Assembly: GCA_026391835.1 (NCBI GenBank)
Contig: JAPLDF010000030.1
Coordinates: 1-64,000 of the forward strand
DNA from: Bacteroidota bacterium
GTDB lineage: Bacteria; Bacteroidota; Bacteroidia; Bacteroidales; FEN-979
Direction of reading: 5' to 3'
Length of the DNA: 64,000 nucleotides
A program made the position numbers and the translations under genes. Of the stretch, positions 1 through 9,009 are shown one piece after another (the first letter of the stretch is position 1; the number at the start of each line of letters is the position of its first letter). The notes below the pieces were generated by a model. It saw only the letters and a program-made list of their open reading frames with translations. It was not told where the DNA came from and made no database searches.

Positions 1-48
1 AGAATCTAATTTTGTATAACGCCTAAAAAACCAGGAAAATGATCGTTC

Positions 49-390
49 TTAAGAACAAAAAAGAGGGGTGGTCAAACGTATCGGCAGAAGTGCTGTAAAT
101 TGGACCGGCAGGGGGTGGTCAATTTGGTCGGCATATCCACCAAGACACCCGTAATTGGTAGGTCCGGCAATAAACCAATTACTATATTCCTTATTATTGG
201 AATAAATATACCCGGGAGTAATGGCAAATCCAATGATTCCTGGTCTATATTCATAAGTAATCCCGATTTGCTGAAAAAAAACAATGTTCAATGGATTTAT
301 CGATAAATGATGTTTTTGTATAGTAGTATCTTTCTGCCCATAAAGAAGAACTGTAGACAGGATAGAAATAAAAAGGAAAATCTTTCTCAT
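49..390 (-). pseudogene. truncated outer-membrane-type protein, 5' part only
   Basis: The reading frame starts with a clear signal peptide (MRKIFLFISILSTVLLYG, cleavage near Gln19). About 65 residues follow with alternating hydrophobic positions and aromatic residues, as in the first strands of a beta-barrel. From about residue 85 the frame runs into the 22-bp terminal repeats at 65-133 and encodes low-sense sequence before a stop. I read this as a gene whose 3' part was replaced by a mobile-element end. A TATATTTG promoter-like box on the minus strand lies at 538-545. The original function cannot be told from what remains. Confidence 0.4.
65..133. mobile_element. IS21-like terminal repeat cluster (element end)
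   Basis: Three imperfect 22-bp direct repeats stand side by side at 65-86, 89-110 and 112-133. The outer two share GGGGTGGTCAA followed by a CGGCA end; the middle one keeps the ATTGGACCGGCA half. Several 20-22 bp repeats at an element end are a hallmark of the IS21 family, and GGGTGGTCA-type repeats are familiar from Bacteroidota members of it. No transposase is visible, so either the element body lies beyond the left edge of the window or only a remnant is left. The family call is by repeat architecture only. Confidence 0.45.
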
Positions 391-849
391 AAGATGTTTT
401 TAAATGCCACAACGATTGTTAGCCGCTATGTGGCGCCTATGCTCCCGTGAGGTCAAATATCACATCGGGTGGGGTGATAGACGATATATGGGGCATAGCA
501 ACCATTTGGTCCGGGGTTAATTTGTCATATATCTTACCAAATATAGTCAATAATCATACAATTCAGCGATTTAGTGAGTAAATTCACAAATCTAATTAAA
601 CTGCTTCTTAGATCTATTGAGCGTGAATAGAGTAAAATGAAAAAAACCGGGGCACGGCTAACAGTAAGAAATTCAAATATTTAAAATACAAATTAAGACA
701 AGTAGAATACGCAAAACTACGTCTCTGTTTGAGGACGATAAATATAATACAATAAATGTCTTTGCTAAGAATATAAATAAACGCCAAGGTTGTTTCAGCC
801 GGTGGTGTTACTTTTTGGACGCCAATATTTTTACTGGGGTCAGCAGGTC
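391..849. other. non-coding gap
   Basis: No credible reading frame, tRNA or strong hairpin was seen here. The segment is mostly AT-rich with a more GC-rich patch at about 420-520. The only recognisable signal is a possible minus-strand promoter box at 538-545 (TATATTTG) serving the truncated gene to the left. Confidence 0.5.
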
Positions 850-2382
850 TTAAAGGTTCAGTTTTTCAAAACCGGTTTTAATCCGCTCCAGAAACTCATC
901 CTTTCCCAAAACATCTGCCAGTTCCATCATCCCCGGGCCCTGGTTTGAACCAACCATCAGCAGGCGCAGGGGATTCATCAACTGCCCCATTTTCACACCG
1001 GTTTTTGTTGTATAATCAACTACCAGCGTGTGTAAAGTGTCTTTGTTGAAGACTGCCAGCGCTTCAACTTCCCTGGCAAAGTCTTTGATCCAGCCGGTAG
1101 TTCCCGGCAGCCAAATCTTTTGATATACCTGCGGATCATATTTCTCCGGCCGGATAAAGAAGAACCAGGAAGTATTCCATAGATCTGGAACCAAAGAGGC
1201 ACGCTCCCTGACAAGGCCAATGACTTTGTCCAAGTACCCGGAAGCCGGAGACAGGCCGTGTTGTTCCAGGTAGGGTTTCAGCAAGATGGATAACTCCTCA
1301 TCCGATTTCCGCTGCATATACTGGTGATTAAACCATTTTGCCTTCTCGGGGTCGAATTTTGAACCATGTTTCCCAACTCTTTCAAGCGAAAACTGCTGGA
1401 TTAATTCAGCAGATGTAAACAACTCCTGTTCTGTTCCGGGATTCCACCCGAGATGTGCCAGGATATTGATCACTGCTTCGGGCAGGTAACCCGATTCCCG
1501 GTAACCTGAATAAATCTCACCGGTTTTGGGATCTTTCCATTCCGTCGGAAATACAGGGAATCCAAGCCGGTCTCCGTCACGTTTGCTCAGTTTGCCGTTA
1601 CCATCCGGTTTTAAAATCAAAGGCAGGTGCGCGAACTGCGGCATGATATCCTCCCAGCCGAAATACCGGTACAGCAATACGTGCAAAGGAGCAGAAGGCA
1701 GCCACTCTTCACCGCGGATCACATGCGTGATTTTCATGAGGTAATCATCCACCACGTTGGCCAGGTGATAGGTCGGAAGCCCGTCGGATTTGAACAGTAC
1801 CTTGTCGTCAAGGTTTGACGAATTCACAATGACTTCACCGCGGATGATGTCGTTCACAACAACCTGTTCGTTTTCCGGAATTTTTATCCGGATAACATAC
1901 GGTGCGCCGTCTGCCAGTCTCTTTTTCCATTCCGCCTCGGGAAGTGCGATCGAATTTTGAAGCGTTTTCCTGGTGATCTGGTCATACTGAAATGTATTGC
2001 CCCCGTTTTGTTTTGCCTGTTCACGCGCCAGGTTCAATGCTTCTTCCGTATCGAAGGCATAATATGCATGGCCGCTTTCAACCAGCTGGTGGATATATTT
2101 CCGGTATATTTCTGAACGTTCCGATTGGCGGTAGGGAGCATGAGGACCTCCCTTTTCCGGGCTTTCATCAAAGTCAAGACCGCACCATGCAAGAGACTTT
2201 ACGATATAATCTTCGGCTCCGGCAACAAACCGGTTTTGGTCGGTATCCTCAATTCTCAGGATCATTGTACCTCCAAGCTTTCGGGCAAAGAGGAAATTAT
2301 AGAGTGCAGTCCTCACTCCGCCTATGTGAAGGGGGCCGGTGGGACTTGGGGCAAATCGTACGCGAATATGCTCGGCTTTCAT
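850..2382 (-). CDS. gltX: glutamate--tRNA ligase
   Basis: Charges tRNA(Glu) with glutamate in the cytoplasm. The 510-residue product has the usual length for a bacterial GluRS. The class I signature FAPSPTGPLHIGG occupies residues 10-22 (the HIGH-type motif) and the KMSKS-type loop reads KLSKRDG near residue 265. Between them are the tRNA-acceptor and ligand-binding segments, including VIRGEEWLPSAPLH. The anticodon-binding helical domain makes up the last 170 residues. It is transcribed divergently from the large DUF4175-like gene; a minus-strand TATTTTTG box lies at 2406-2413, about 25 bp ahead of the start. Nothing is unusual, and I see no sign of the non-discriminating form that could be decided by eye. 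Confidence 0.97.
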   Translation of the reverse strand: MKAEHIRVRFAPSPTGPLHIGGVRTALYNFLFARKLGGTMILRIEDTDQNRFVAGAEDYIVKSLAWCGLDFDESPEKGGPHAPYRQSERSEIYRKYIHQLVESGHAYYAFDTEEALNLAREQAKQNGGNTFQYDQITRKTLQNSIALPEAEWKKRLADGAPYVIRIKIPENEQVVVNDIIRGEVIVNSSNLDDKVLFKSDGLPTYHLANVVDDYLMKITHVIRGEEWLPSAPLHVLLYRYFGWEDIMPQFAHLPLILKPDGNGKLSKRDGDRLGFPVFPTEWKDPKTGEIYSGYRESGYLPEAVINILAHLGWNPGTEQELFTSAELIQQFSLERVGKHGSKFDPEKAKWFNHQYMQRKSDEELSILLKPYLEQHGLSPASGYLDKVIGLVRERASLVPDLWNTSWFFFIRPEKYDPQVYQKIWLPGTTGWIKDFAREVEALAVFNKDTLHTLVVDYTTKTGVKMGQLMNPLRLLMVGSNQGPGMMELADVLGKDEFLERIKTGFEKLNL

Positions 2383-2405
2383 GGATGGTTTTATTTACGA
2401 AGTCA

Positions 2406-2464
2406 CAAAAATAAGCTATTCTGGCCATAAAGAAAATCATTAACGTCTTATATTCGTACTTTTG
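2406..2464. promoter_or_regulatory. divergent promoter boxes gltX / DUF4175-like gene
   Basis: Two sequences fit the Bacteroidota -7 element TAnnTTTG: TATTTTTG on the minus strand (2406-2413) facing gltX, and TACTTTTG on the plus strand (2457-2464) facing the gene at 2519. No clean TTTG -33 partner was found for either, so these are moderate calls. Confidence 0.4.
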
Positions 2465-2518
2465 CACCAGGATACTAAACATTTTTGTGCTTCGTTATTT
2501 AAAGGAAAAATATAAAAA

Positions 2519-5500
2519 ATGGCAGACAACCAGGTTCTTATAAAAAAACTTGACCTCTTCATCCGGAAATATTATAAAAACCGGCTGATGAGGGGTATGT
2601 TATGGTCCTTGACGCTTCTGACGGTTTTTTACCTTGTTTTTGTTTCCCTTGAGTACTTCTTTCATTTCAGCCAGGCCGTGCGGATGATTTTGTTTTTCAC
2701 ATTTCTTGGGCTCTCGCTTTTTCTGATAACCCGTCTCATTTTCATACCGGTTTTACAGCTGATCAAAATAGGGAAAATTATTTCATACGACCAGGCCGCC
2801 CAGATCATTGGCACCCACTTTTCCGAAATACAGGATAAACTGCTGAATACCCTTCAGCTGATCAAACAGCAGAAGGGCTCGGGTGAAAGTTCAGAACTTC
2901 TTGCTGCCAGCATCGAACAAAAAACCAATGCATTGAAATTATTTAAGTTCGGTGTTGTCATTGATTTCAGGAAAAACCTGCGGTTCCTTCGTTACGCCCT
3001 GGTTCCCGTTGCCATCATTGTATTGCTGATCATCGTATCACCTGATACCATCTCTGATCCCACCCGCCGGATCATAAAGTTCAACCAGGCGTTTACCGTG
3101 CCGCTGCCATTTAAAATTGAGATACAAAACAAGAGCCTCACCGCCATTCAGCAGGAAGATTTTGAACTGCTTGTAAAAATTACCGGAACAGAAATACCTG
3201 CAGAAGTTTACGTAAAAACGAGAGAAGGCACATTTAAGATGATCCGGAACAAAGGTTTTATCTTCTCCTATTTGTTCAAATCATTGCAGGGGAGCATGCC
3301 TTTCAGAATAGTTACCGGTGATTTTAAATCGGCAGAGTATGAGTTGAAGGTCTTCCCGAAACCGACAATCCTGAACTTTGATGTCATCGTTAATTTTCCG
3401 GGATACATCAACAAACCAGATGAAAAGTATGAGAACCAGGGGGATTTTGTTGTCCCTGAAGGCTCAACAATCACCTGGAATTTTTATACCAAAGATGTAT
3501 CCGCCATTAATATTCGTTTAGACAATGAACTGGTTACACTGAAGAAAGAGGACAGGAACACGTTTGCCTTTTCCAGGAAAATAGTAAAATCCTCGTCCTA
3601 CAGCATTACCCCATCGAATGCCAATACCTACCTGGCCGATTCACTGAAGTACCGTATAAATGTCGTAAATGATGGGTTTCCATCGGTTTTTGTGACGGAA
3701 TCTGCTGATTCGGCGATGGCAACCAACCTGTTTTTCAAAGGAACCATCAAGGATGATTACGGGTTTACAAATCTTACTTTCAACTATACGGTATTCTCCA
3801 AAGGGGATACTACTGCGGGGAAAATTGTTTCTGAACTCATACCCATAGAGAAGTCCGTCAACAACCAGGTGTTCTATTATGCTGTTGATCTTCTCAAGCT
3901 ATTACCGGCAGCCGGTTTGAACATGCAGTTCTATTTCGAGGTGTGGGATAACGATGGCATTCATGGGCCAAAGGCGACAAAATCTGAATTAAAAACCATT
4001 TCGACGCCAACCATTGAGGAGATTGCCCGCCATACCGAATCCAATGAGCAGGACATGAATGAGGATCTTGAAAAAAGCCTTAAAGACGCGAAAGCGATCA
4101 AAAAGACAATGGAGGAGCTGAACAAAAAGCTTGTTGATCAAACAGCGATTTCTTGGCAGGAGAAGAAGAAAATAGAAGATCTGATCAAGGCGGACCAGGC
4201 CATTGAAGATAAGGTTGAACAAATTAAGAAGAAAAACAGCGAAAATATTGCTGCCGAAGAAAAATACCTTGAAACAAATGAACGAATCATCGAGAAGCAG
4301 AAGAAGCTGAATGAAATGATGGATCAGATGCTTTCGGAGGAGATGAAGAAGATGATCCAGGAGATGAGGGACCTGCTGAACCAGGTTGATAAAGACAAAC
4401 TGGGCAACCTGCTGGAGAAAATGAAATTGTCTAACAAGGACCTTGAGACGCAGTTGGACAGAAATCTTGCATTGATGAAGCAGATTGAATTCGACCGGAA
4501 ACTCGAATCAACGATAAGCGACCTGAAGAAAAATGCAGAAAACCAGGAGAAATTGGCGGAGGAAACTGAGAAGCAAGCCCGGAGCAACGAAGCCCTTACA
4601 GATAAGCAGAACGAGATTGCAAAAAAAGCAGATACAATTTCAAATATAATAAAAGAACTTGAAAAAGAGGGAAAGCAGCTGGAAACACCTGCCGAACTTG
4701 GAAATACGAAAGACAAGCAGGACAGTATCCGCAAGAGCCTTTCAGAAAGTTCGAAGAACCTGAAAGAAAAGAAAAGCAAGGAAGCCTCCGGCGCGCAAAA
4801 GAAAGCGGCAAAACAAATGAAGGAACTTGCCAGGCAGATGGAAGAGTCGCAGGAAGAAAATGAAGAGGGGCAGATGGAAGAGGACGCAGCGAACATCAGG
4901 ATGATCCTTGAAAACCTCGTGAGGTTATCTTTTGACCAGGAGGAGATGATTGCCGCTACAAGGCAGATTGCACGCAACGATCCAAGGTATCCTGAACTGG
5001 TATCCCGGCAAAAGGAGTTTAGCGGAAAAATGAAGGTTGTAGAAGATTCACTGAATGCAATCGCCAAACGTCAGATAGAAGTAAAGCCTGTTGTAACGAG
5101 AGAGATCGCGGCAATCAACCTCAACATTGAACTGGCCCTGGAAGCAATGGACACGAGAAACATCAACATCGCCGTTGCAAAACAGCAGTTTGCCATGACA
5201 TCAATCAACAACCTGGCATTGCTTTTAAACGAGTCGTTGCAGAAAATGAATGAGCAAAAGTCCAGTTCCATGAAGTCAAAAGCGGGCAGCAAATCATGTA
5301 AAAACCCGGGAGGTAAGGGCAAAGGAAAAATGTCGGCCAAGAACATGAAGGAACTTCAACAGAGCATTGGCAAGCAACTCGAAAAATTGAAAGCCGGCAT
5401 GGAGGGTGGAAAAAAGGATGGGAAGGGCAATATGCAGGGTCAAAGCGGAATGAGCAAGGAGGTGGCACGGCTTGCAGCCCAGCAGGAAGCTTTGAGGAGT

Positions 5501-5875
5501 GAAATGCAAAAATACCAGGACGAAATGGGATCAAAAGGGGTCAAGGATCAGGGTTCTCTGAATGAAGCAGCCAAGGATATGGAGCAAATCGAGAAAGACC
5601 TTATAAACAAGAGGATTACGCAGGAAACAATCAGGAGGCAGCAAAATATCGTGACACGGCTTTTGGAATCTGAAAAGGCAGAGCAAATGCGGGACCAGGA
5701 GGAAAAAAGAGAGTCGACCGAGGCAAAAACACAGAAAAACAGTAACCCTGGATTGAATTATCAGTATAACACAAAAAAAAGAGCGAGTCAGGACAACATT
5801 CAATTAAAATTGCCTGGCATAAACTCGTTCTATAAAACGAAAGTAAACAGTTACATTGTTAAAATAGAAAACTGA
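2519..5875 (+). CDS. large DUF4175-like membrane/coiled-coil protein
   Basis: Function unknown; proteins of this type are conserved in Bacteroidota and often precede ybeY and mnmG. The 1118-residue chain begins with two membrane helices (about 24-46 and 54-77) and a third at about 155-173. Then follows a beta-rich region (about 185-500) with Ig-like strand patterns. From about 510 to 830 it is strongly charged, heptad-rich coiled coil (Glu/Lys/Gln), followed by a Lys/Gly/Met-rich segment (about 905-990) and a last charged helical stretch. The layout suggests an envelope-anchored scaffold whose long coiled coil reaches across the periplasm. It ends one base before the next gene, so it heads a tight operon with the ATPase-like protein and ybeY. 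A plus-strand TACTTTTG promoter box precedes it. Confidence 0.75.
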   Translation: MADNQVLIKKLDLFIRKYYKNRLMRGMLWSLTLLTVFYLVFVSLEYFFHFSQAVRMILFFTFLGLSLFLITRLIFIPVLQLIKIGKIISYDQAAQIIGTHFSEIQDKLLNTLQLIKQQKGSGESSELLAASIEQKTNALKLFKFGVVIDFRKNLRFLRYALVPVAIIVLLIIVSPDTISDPTRRIIKFNQAFTVPLPFKIEIQNKSLTAIQQEDFELLVKITGTEIPAEVYVKTREGTFKMIRNKGFIFSYLFKSLQGSMPFRIVTGDFKSAEYELKVFPKPTILNFDVIVNFPGYINKPDEKYENQGDFVVPEGSTITWNFYTKDVSAINIRLDNELVTLKKEDRNTFAFSRKIVKSSSYSITPSNANTYLADSLKYRINVVNDGFPSVFVTESADSAMATNLFFKGTIKDDYGFTNLTFNYTVFSKGDTTAGKIVSELIPIEKSVNNQVFYYAVDLLKLLPAAGLNMQFYFEVWDNDGIHGPKATKSELKTISTPTIEEIARHTESNEQDMNEDLEKSLKDAKAIKKTMEELNKKLVDQTAISWQEKKKIEDLIKADQAIEDKVEQIKKKNSENIAAEEKYLETNERIIEKQKKLNEMMDQMLSEEMKKMIQEMRDLLNQVDKDKLGNLLEKMKLSNKDLETQLDRNLALMKQIEFDRKLESTISDLKKNAENQEKLAEETEKQARSNEALTDKQNEIAKKADTISNIIKELEKEGKQLETPAELGNTKDKQDSIRKSLSESSKNLKEKKSKEASGAQKKAAKQMKELARQMEESQEENEEGQMEEDAANIRMILENLVRLSFDQEEMIAATRQIARNDPRYPELVSRQKEFSGKMKVVEDSLNAIAKRQIEVKPVVTREIAAINLNIELALEAMDTRNINIAVAKQQFAMTSINNLALLLNESLQKMNEQKSSSMKSKAGSKSCKNPGGKGKGKMSAKNMKELQQSIGKQLEKLKAGMEGGKKDGKGNMQGQSGMSKEVARLAAQQEALRSEMQKYQDEMGSKGVKDQGSLNEAAKDMEQIEKDLINKRITQETIRRQQNIVTRLLESEKAEQMRDQEEKRESTEAKTQKNSNPGLNYQYNTKKRASQDNIQLKLPGINSFYKTKVNSYIVKIEN

Positions 5876-5876
5876 T

Positions 5877-6362
5877 ATGAAACGGGATTTCAGAGAACTG
5901 GTTTTAACCGGTAAAAAGGAAATTGCCAAACTCGAAAGGTTTGTAGAAGAAATTTGCGACTATTACAACATTAACAATGAATATTTTGGTAACGTCATGC
6001 TGGCCACAACAGAGGCTGCAAGTATTCTGTTTGCGTTAAATGAAGGGATTGACAATACAACAATTGCAGTAAATTTTGACAGGAATTCCAAGGGACTCGT
6101 GTTTAAAATCAAACTGGCTTCCGGCAACGAAGGAGCAACTGACAATGAAGATATACTTGACCGTGAAATCAGGAAGCATAAATTATCAAGGGATATTTTC
6201 ATCATTAAAGCCCTGACGGATGAAATCACAATATCTGTTAATGCGAAAAGTATTGTGCTGGTATTCTATGTGTCGAGCATGAACTATGAGAAATCACTTC
6301 AACGTATCAACGAGTTGAAAGAATACTGGAATAAAAAGGATCTTCTTATTCACAGAAAATGA
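5877..6362 (+). CDS. degenerate GHKL (anti-sigma-factor-like) ATPase-fold protein
   Basis: The 161-residue product looks like the small RsbW/GHKL-type ATP-binding protein usually found next to ybeY in Bacteroidota: the stretch EEICDYYNINNEYFGN (24-39) fits that family well. However, the nucleotide-binding boxes are eroded. At 45-56 the N-box reads TEAASILFALNE, without the expected Asn-Asn and His-Gly. No D-x-G box is visible near 80-88, and the glycine-rich lid at about 102-111 reads KLSRDIFIIK. This suggests the protein keeps the fold but may not bind ATP. The gene is sandwiched between the large membrane protein (1-bp gap) and ybeY (4-bp overlap), so the three are surely co-translated. A role as kinase or anti-sigma factor should not be assumed. 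Confidence 0.6.
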   Translation: MKRDFRELVLTGKKEIAKLERFVEEICDYYNINNEYFGNVMLATTEAASILFALNEGIDNTTIAVNFDRNSKGLVFKIKLASGNEGATDNEDILDREIRKHKLSRDIFIIKALTDEITISVNAKSIVLVFYVSSMNYEKSLQRINELKEYWNKKDLLIHRK

Positions 6363-6787
6363 GTGCCAGGATTAACTTTTTCCTTGAAAACGTATCCTAT
6401 GTAGTTAAAAAAAAGGCCGGACTGCGTGAATGGATAAACACAACCATCAGGCAGGAGGGTAAGGCTGCCGGAGATATTAATTTTATTTTCTGCAATGATG
6501 ATTATTTGCTGGATTTAAATATCAAATATCTAAAACACAATACGTTAACCGATATTCTTACATTTTCTTCCGGCAGCGATAAGACTGTAAGCGGAGATAT
6601 TTTCATCAGTTTGCCACGGGTATGGGAGAATGCTGTTATATTTGACCAAACCATGGAAGAGGAGTTGCACCGGGTAATGATCCATGGAATATTGCATTTG
6701 ACAGGCTACTCTGATTCTACAGTTCAGGAGAAGTTGATGATGCGGGAAAAGGAGAACTACTATCTTGCAGCCTTAAAAGCGTCTTGA
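6359..6787 (+). CDS. ybeY: endoribonuclease YbeY (rRNA maturation factor)
   Basis: YbeY is a zinc-dependent endoribonuclease that takes part in 16S rRNA 3'-end maturation and ribosome quality control. The 142-residue protein shows the conserved middle segment (LKHNTLTDILTF, 58-69) and the metal site HGILHLTGY (109-117). The two first zinc ligands are His109 and His113. At the position of the third His of E. coli YbeY there is Asp119, which I believe is common in this phylum, so activity need not be lost. The start overlaps the preceding gene by four bases. A 10-bp stem-loop at 6848-6873 follows the stop codon. Confidence 0.93.
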   Translation: MSARINFFLENVSYVVKKKAGLREWINTTIRQEGKAAGDINFIFCNDDYLLDLNIKYLKHNTLTDILTFSSGSDKTVSGDIFISLPRVWENAVIFDQTMEEELHRVMIHGILHLTGYSDSTVQEKLMMREKENYYLAALKAS

Positions 6788-6847
6788 TTTATTTCATGCG
6801 GGAGTCCGTCTAAGATTAATTAATTCTCAATTTATTTATTTAAGTAT

Positions 6848-6873
6848 GCCGGGTATTCATGGAAATACCCGGC
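6848..6873 (+). terminator. stem-loop after ybeY
   Basis: A perfect 10-bp inverted repeat (GCCGGGTATT at 6848-6857, AATACCCGGC at 6864-6873) with a six-base loop lies 60 bases after the ybeY stop. The T-run behind it is weak (TGTTTGTAT), so it may be an imperfect intrinsic terminator. It separates ybeY from mnmG. Confidence 0.5.
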
Positions 6874-6909
6874 TGTTTGTATGGTTTAACGAAGAAGTGA
6901 AGGGGGTTA

Positions 6910-6928
6910 TATATTTGTTGTACTTTTG
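6910..6928 (+). promoter_or_regulatory. promoter boxes upstream of mnmG
   Basis: Two overlapping candidates for the Bacteroidota -7 element are present, TATATTTG (6910-6917) and TACTTTTG (6921-6928). The second is identical, with flanking G and CA, to the box before the gene at 2519. Transcription from here would run through the parS sequence at 7031 before reaching mnmG at 7058. Confidence 0.45.
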
Positions 6929-7030
6929 CAGAATCGAAAGTACATTCATCCGTAAATGGCAACACTGGACTCGGATGTATATTAAGCCTGACACACGAAA
7001 AAATAAAAATTTGTTATTAGCCAATCTTAA

Positions 7031-7046
7031 TGTTTCACGTGAAACA
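7031..7046. other. parS: parS centromere site (perfect)
   Basis: TGTTTCACGTGAAACA matches the chromosomal parS consensus first defined for Bacillus Spo0J/ParB at all 16 positions and is a perfect palindrome. ParB loads on such sites and recruits SMC to organise the origin region. It sits 11 bp ahead of the mnmG start codon, in the 5' leader. A second, near-perfect copy lies at 9790-9805. ParA and ParB are not encoded in this window. Confidence 0.85.
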
Positions 7047-7057
7047 GAAAACAGGGA

Positions 7058-8926
7058 ATGCAGAAATATGATATTGTAGTTGTTGGTGCAGGACATGCTG
7101 GTTGCGAAGCTGCGGCGGCTGCAGCAAATATGGGTTCTAAAGTATTGCTTGTTACAATGAATATGTTAAACATGGCACAGATGTCATGCAACCCATCCAT
7201 GGGCGGAATCGCGAAAGGACAGATTGTGCGTGAAATTGATGCCATGGGAGGTTATTCCGGTATTGTAACCGATCGGACAATGATACAATTCCGAATGTTA
7301 AACCTGTCTAAAGGACCTGCAATGTGGAGTCCGAGGGCACAAAACGACCGGGTGTTGTTTTCAGTTGAATGGCGGAGCATGTTGGAAAAAACAAAAAATG
7401 TTGACTTCTGGCAGGATTCGGTTGATGAATTAACTGTAAAAAATGGAAAGATCACCGGTGTGAAAACCGGTCTCGGTATAACTATTCAGTGCAAATCGGT
7501 AATACTTGCCAACGGAACCTTTTTAAACGGGCTGATACATATCGGCGAAAAACATTTTTCTGGGGGAAGGATGGGAGATGGAGCTTCAAAAAACCTGACG
7601 GAAAGGCTGGTAGATTTCGGTTTTAAATCAAGCAGGATGAAGACCGGGACACCGGTTAGAGTAGATGGCAGATCTTTGGATTTTTCAAAAATGGAAGAAC
7701 AACCCGGAGATGAAATACCGGGTCAATTTTCATATACAGAAACACCCAGGCTGAAACACCAGCGGAGTTGCTGGTTAACATATACTGGCAGCGAAGTACA
7801 TGATATTTTAAGGACCGGGTTTGATAAATCCCCGATGTTCTCAGGAAGAATCATGGGCAAAGGACCAAGATATTGCCCATCGATAGAAGATAAAATAGAC
7901 CGGTTTGCAACCAAGGAACGGCACCAGTTGTTTATAGAACCTGAAGGTTGGGACACTGTCGAATATTATGTAAACGGGTTCTCTTCATCTTTGCCGGAGG
8001 ATGTACAGTTTAAGGCTCTGAGAAAAGTTAAAGGCTTTGAGAAAGCAAAGTTTTTCAGGCCCGGATATGCCATTGAATATGACTATTTCCCGCCTGACCA
8101 GTTGAATTTTTCCCTTGAAACCAAAGTCATTGAAAACCTCTATTTTGCCGGACAGATAAACGGCACCACCGGGTATGAGGAAGCAGCAGCCCAGGGCCTG
8201 ATGGCCGGAATAAATGCCCATTTAAAAATTAAGAAGGAAAAGGAGTTTATTCTGAAGCGATCTGATGCCTATATAGGGGTTCTTATTGATGATTTGATTA
8301 CCAAAGGTACGGAAGAGCCTTACCGGATGTTTACCTCCAGGGCCGAGTACCGCATATTGCTCAGGCAGGATAATGCCGACCAGCGGCTGACGAAATTGTC
8401 TAATCAGATCGGGCTGGCCAGTGAGTCAAGACTTACAGCGGTCGAGGAAAAGTACGTGAAAGTGAATAAGTTTATCGCGTTTCTTAACGGACATAGTCTG
8501 CAACCAAACCAGGTTAACACATTGCTTTCTGAAAAAATGACCAACCCGATCATACAAAAACAAAAGGCCGCATTGATATTGCTCAGGCCCCAAATGTTCT
8601 TAAAAGATTTGATCGAACGGGTAGAGGAGATCGGGATCTACGCGCAGGATAATGGGTTGCTCGATGCTGATATTGTTGAAGAAGCTGAACTTAAGATCAA
8701 ATATGAGAGTTATATCGGGAAGGAGCAGGAACTAGTTGATAAGCTGGCCAACCTGGAGGATTACGTGCTTGCAGGGGATTATGATTATTCAAAATTGACA
8801 TCCCTGTCGCATGAGGCAAGGGAAAAGCTGAACAAAATCAAGCCACGGACCATCGGTCAGGCTTCACGAATCAGCGGAGTTTCCCCTGCAGATATTTCAG
8901 TTTTGATTGTTCACCTTGGCAGGTAG
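7058..8926 (+). CDS. mnmG: tRNA uridine 5-carboxymethylaminomethyl modification enzyme MnmG (GidA)
   Basis: With MnmE it installs the cmnm5 group on U34 of several tRNAs, using FAD, NADH and methylene-tetrahydrofolate. The 622-residue length is typical. The FAD-binding Rossmann motif [13 protein letters not shown] lies at residues 7-19. Family signatures follow: [12 protein letters not shown] (about 45-56), the [17 protein letters not shown] loop, [14 protein letters not shown] near 195-210, and [17 protein letters not shown] near 365-380. The C-terminal helical domain for tRNA/MnmE contact ends in [19 protein letters not shown]. The start was chosen because residue 1 lies directly before the Rossmann fold. 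Historically gidA lies close to the replication origin in many bacteria, which fits the parS sites on both sides. Confidence 0.97.
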   Translation: MQKYDIVVVGAGHAGCEAAAAAANMGSKVLLVTMNMLNMAQMSCNPSMGGIAKGQIVREIDAMGGYSGIVTDRTMIQFRMLNLSKGPAMWSPRAQNDRVLFSVEWRSMLEKTKNVDFWQDSVDELTVKNGKITGVKTGLGITIQCKSVILANGTFLNGLIHIGEKHFSGGRMGDGASKNLTERLVDFGFKSSRMKTGTPVRVDGRSLDFSKMEEQPGDEIPGQFSYTETPRLKHQRSCWLTYTGSEVHDILRTGFDKSPMFSGRIMGKGPRYCPSIEDKIDRFATKERHQLFIEPEGWDTVEYYVNGFSSSLPEDVQFKALRKVKGFEKAKFFRPGYAIEYDYFPPDQLNFSLETKVIENLYFAGQINGTTGYEEAAAQGLMAGINAHLKIKKEKEFILKRSDAYIGVLIDDLITKGTEEPYRMFTSRAEYRILLRQDNADQRLTKLSNQIGLASESRLTAVEEKYVKVNKFIAFLNGHSLQPNQVNTLLSEKMTNPIIQKQKAALILLRPQMFLKDLIERVEEIGIYAQDNGLLDADIVEEAELKIKYESYIGKEQELVDKLANLEDYVLAGDYDYSKLTSLSHEAREKLNKIKPRTIGQASRISGVSPADISVLIVHLGR

Positions 8927-9009
8927 TCTGGTCCTGAAAGGAGAAACATCGCTTAAGAGAGTACTGCGTTATTGAGATACATTAATTTAATGAATTTAAC
9001 CGGTTAACC

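Noticed and set aside
4324-5067. Long open frame on the minus strand (247 codons)
   Set aside because: It lies opposite the coiled-coil part of the DUF4175-like gene; its Ser/Phe/Leu-rich product is what the reverse of Glu/Lys-rich helix codons gives.
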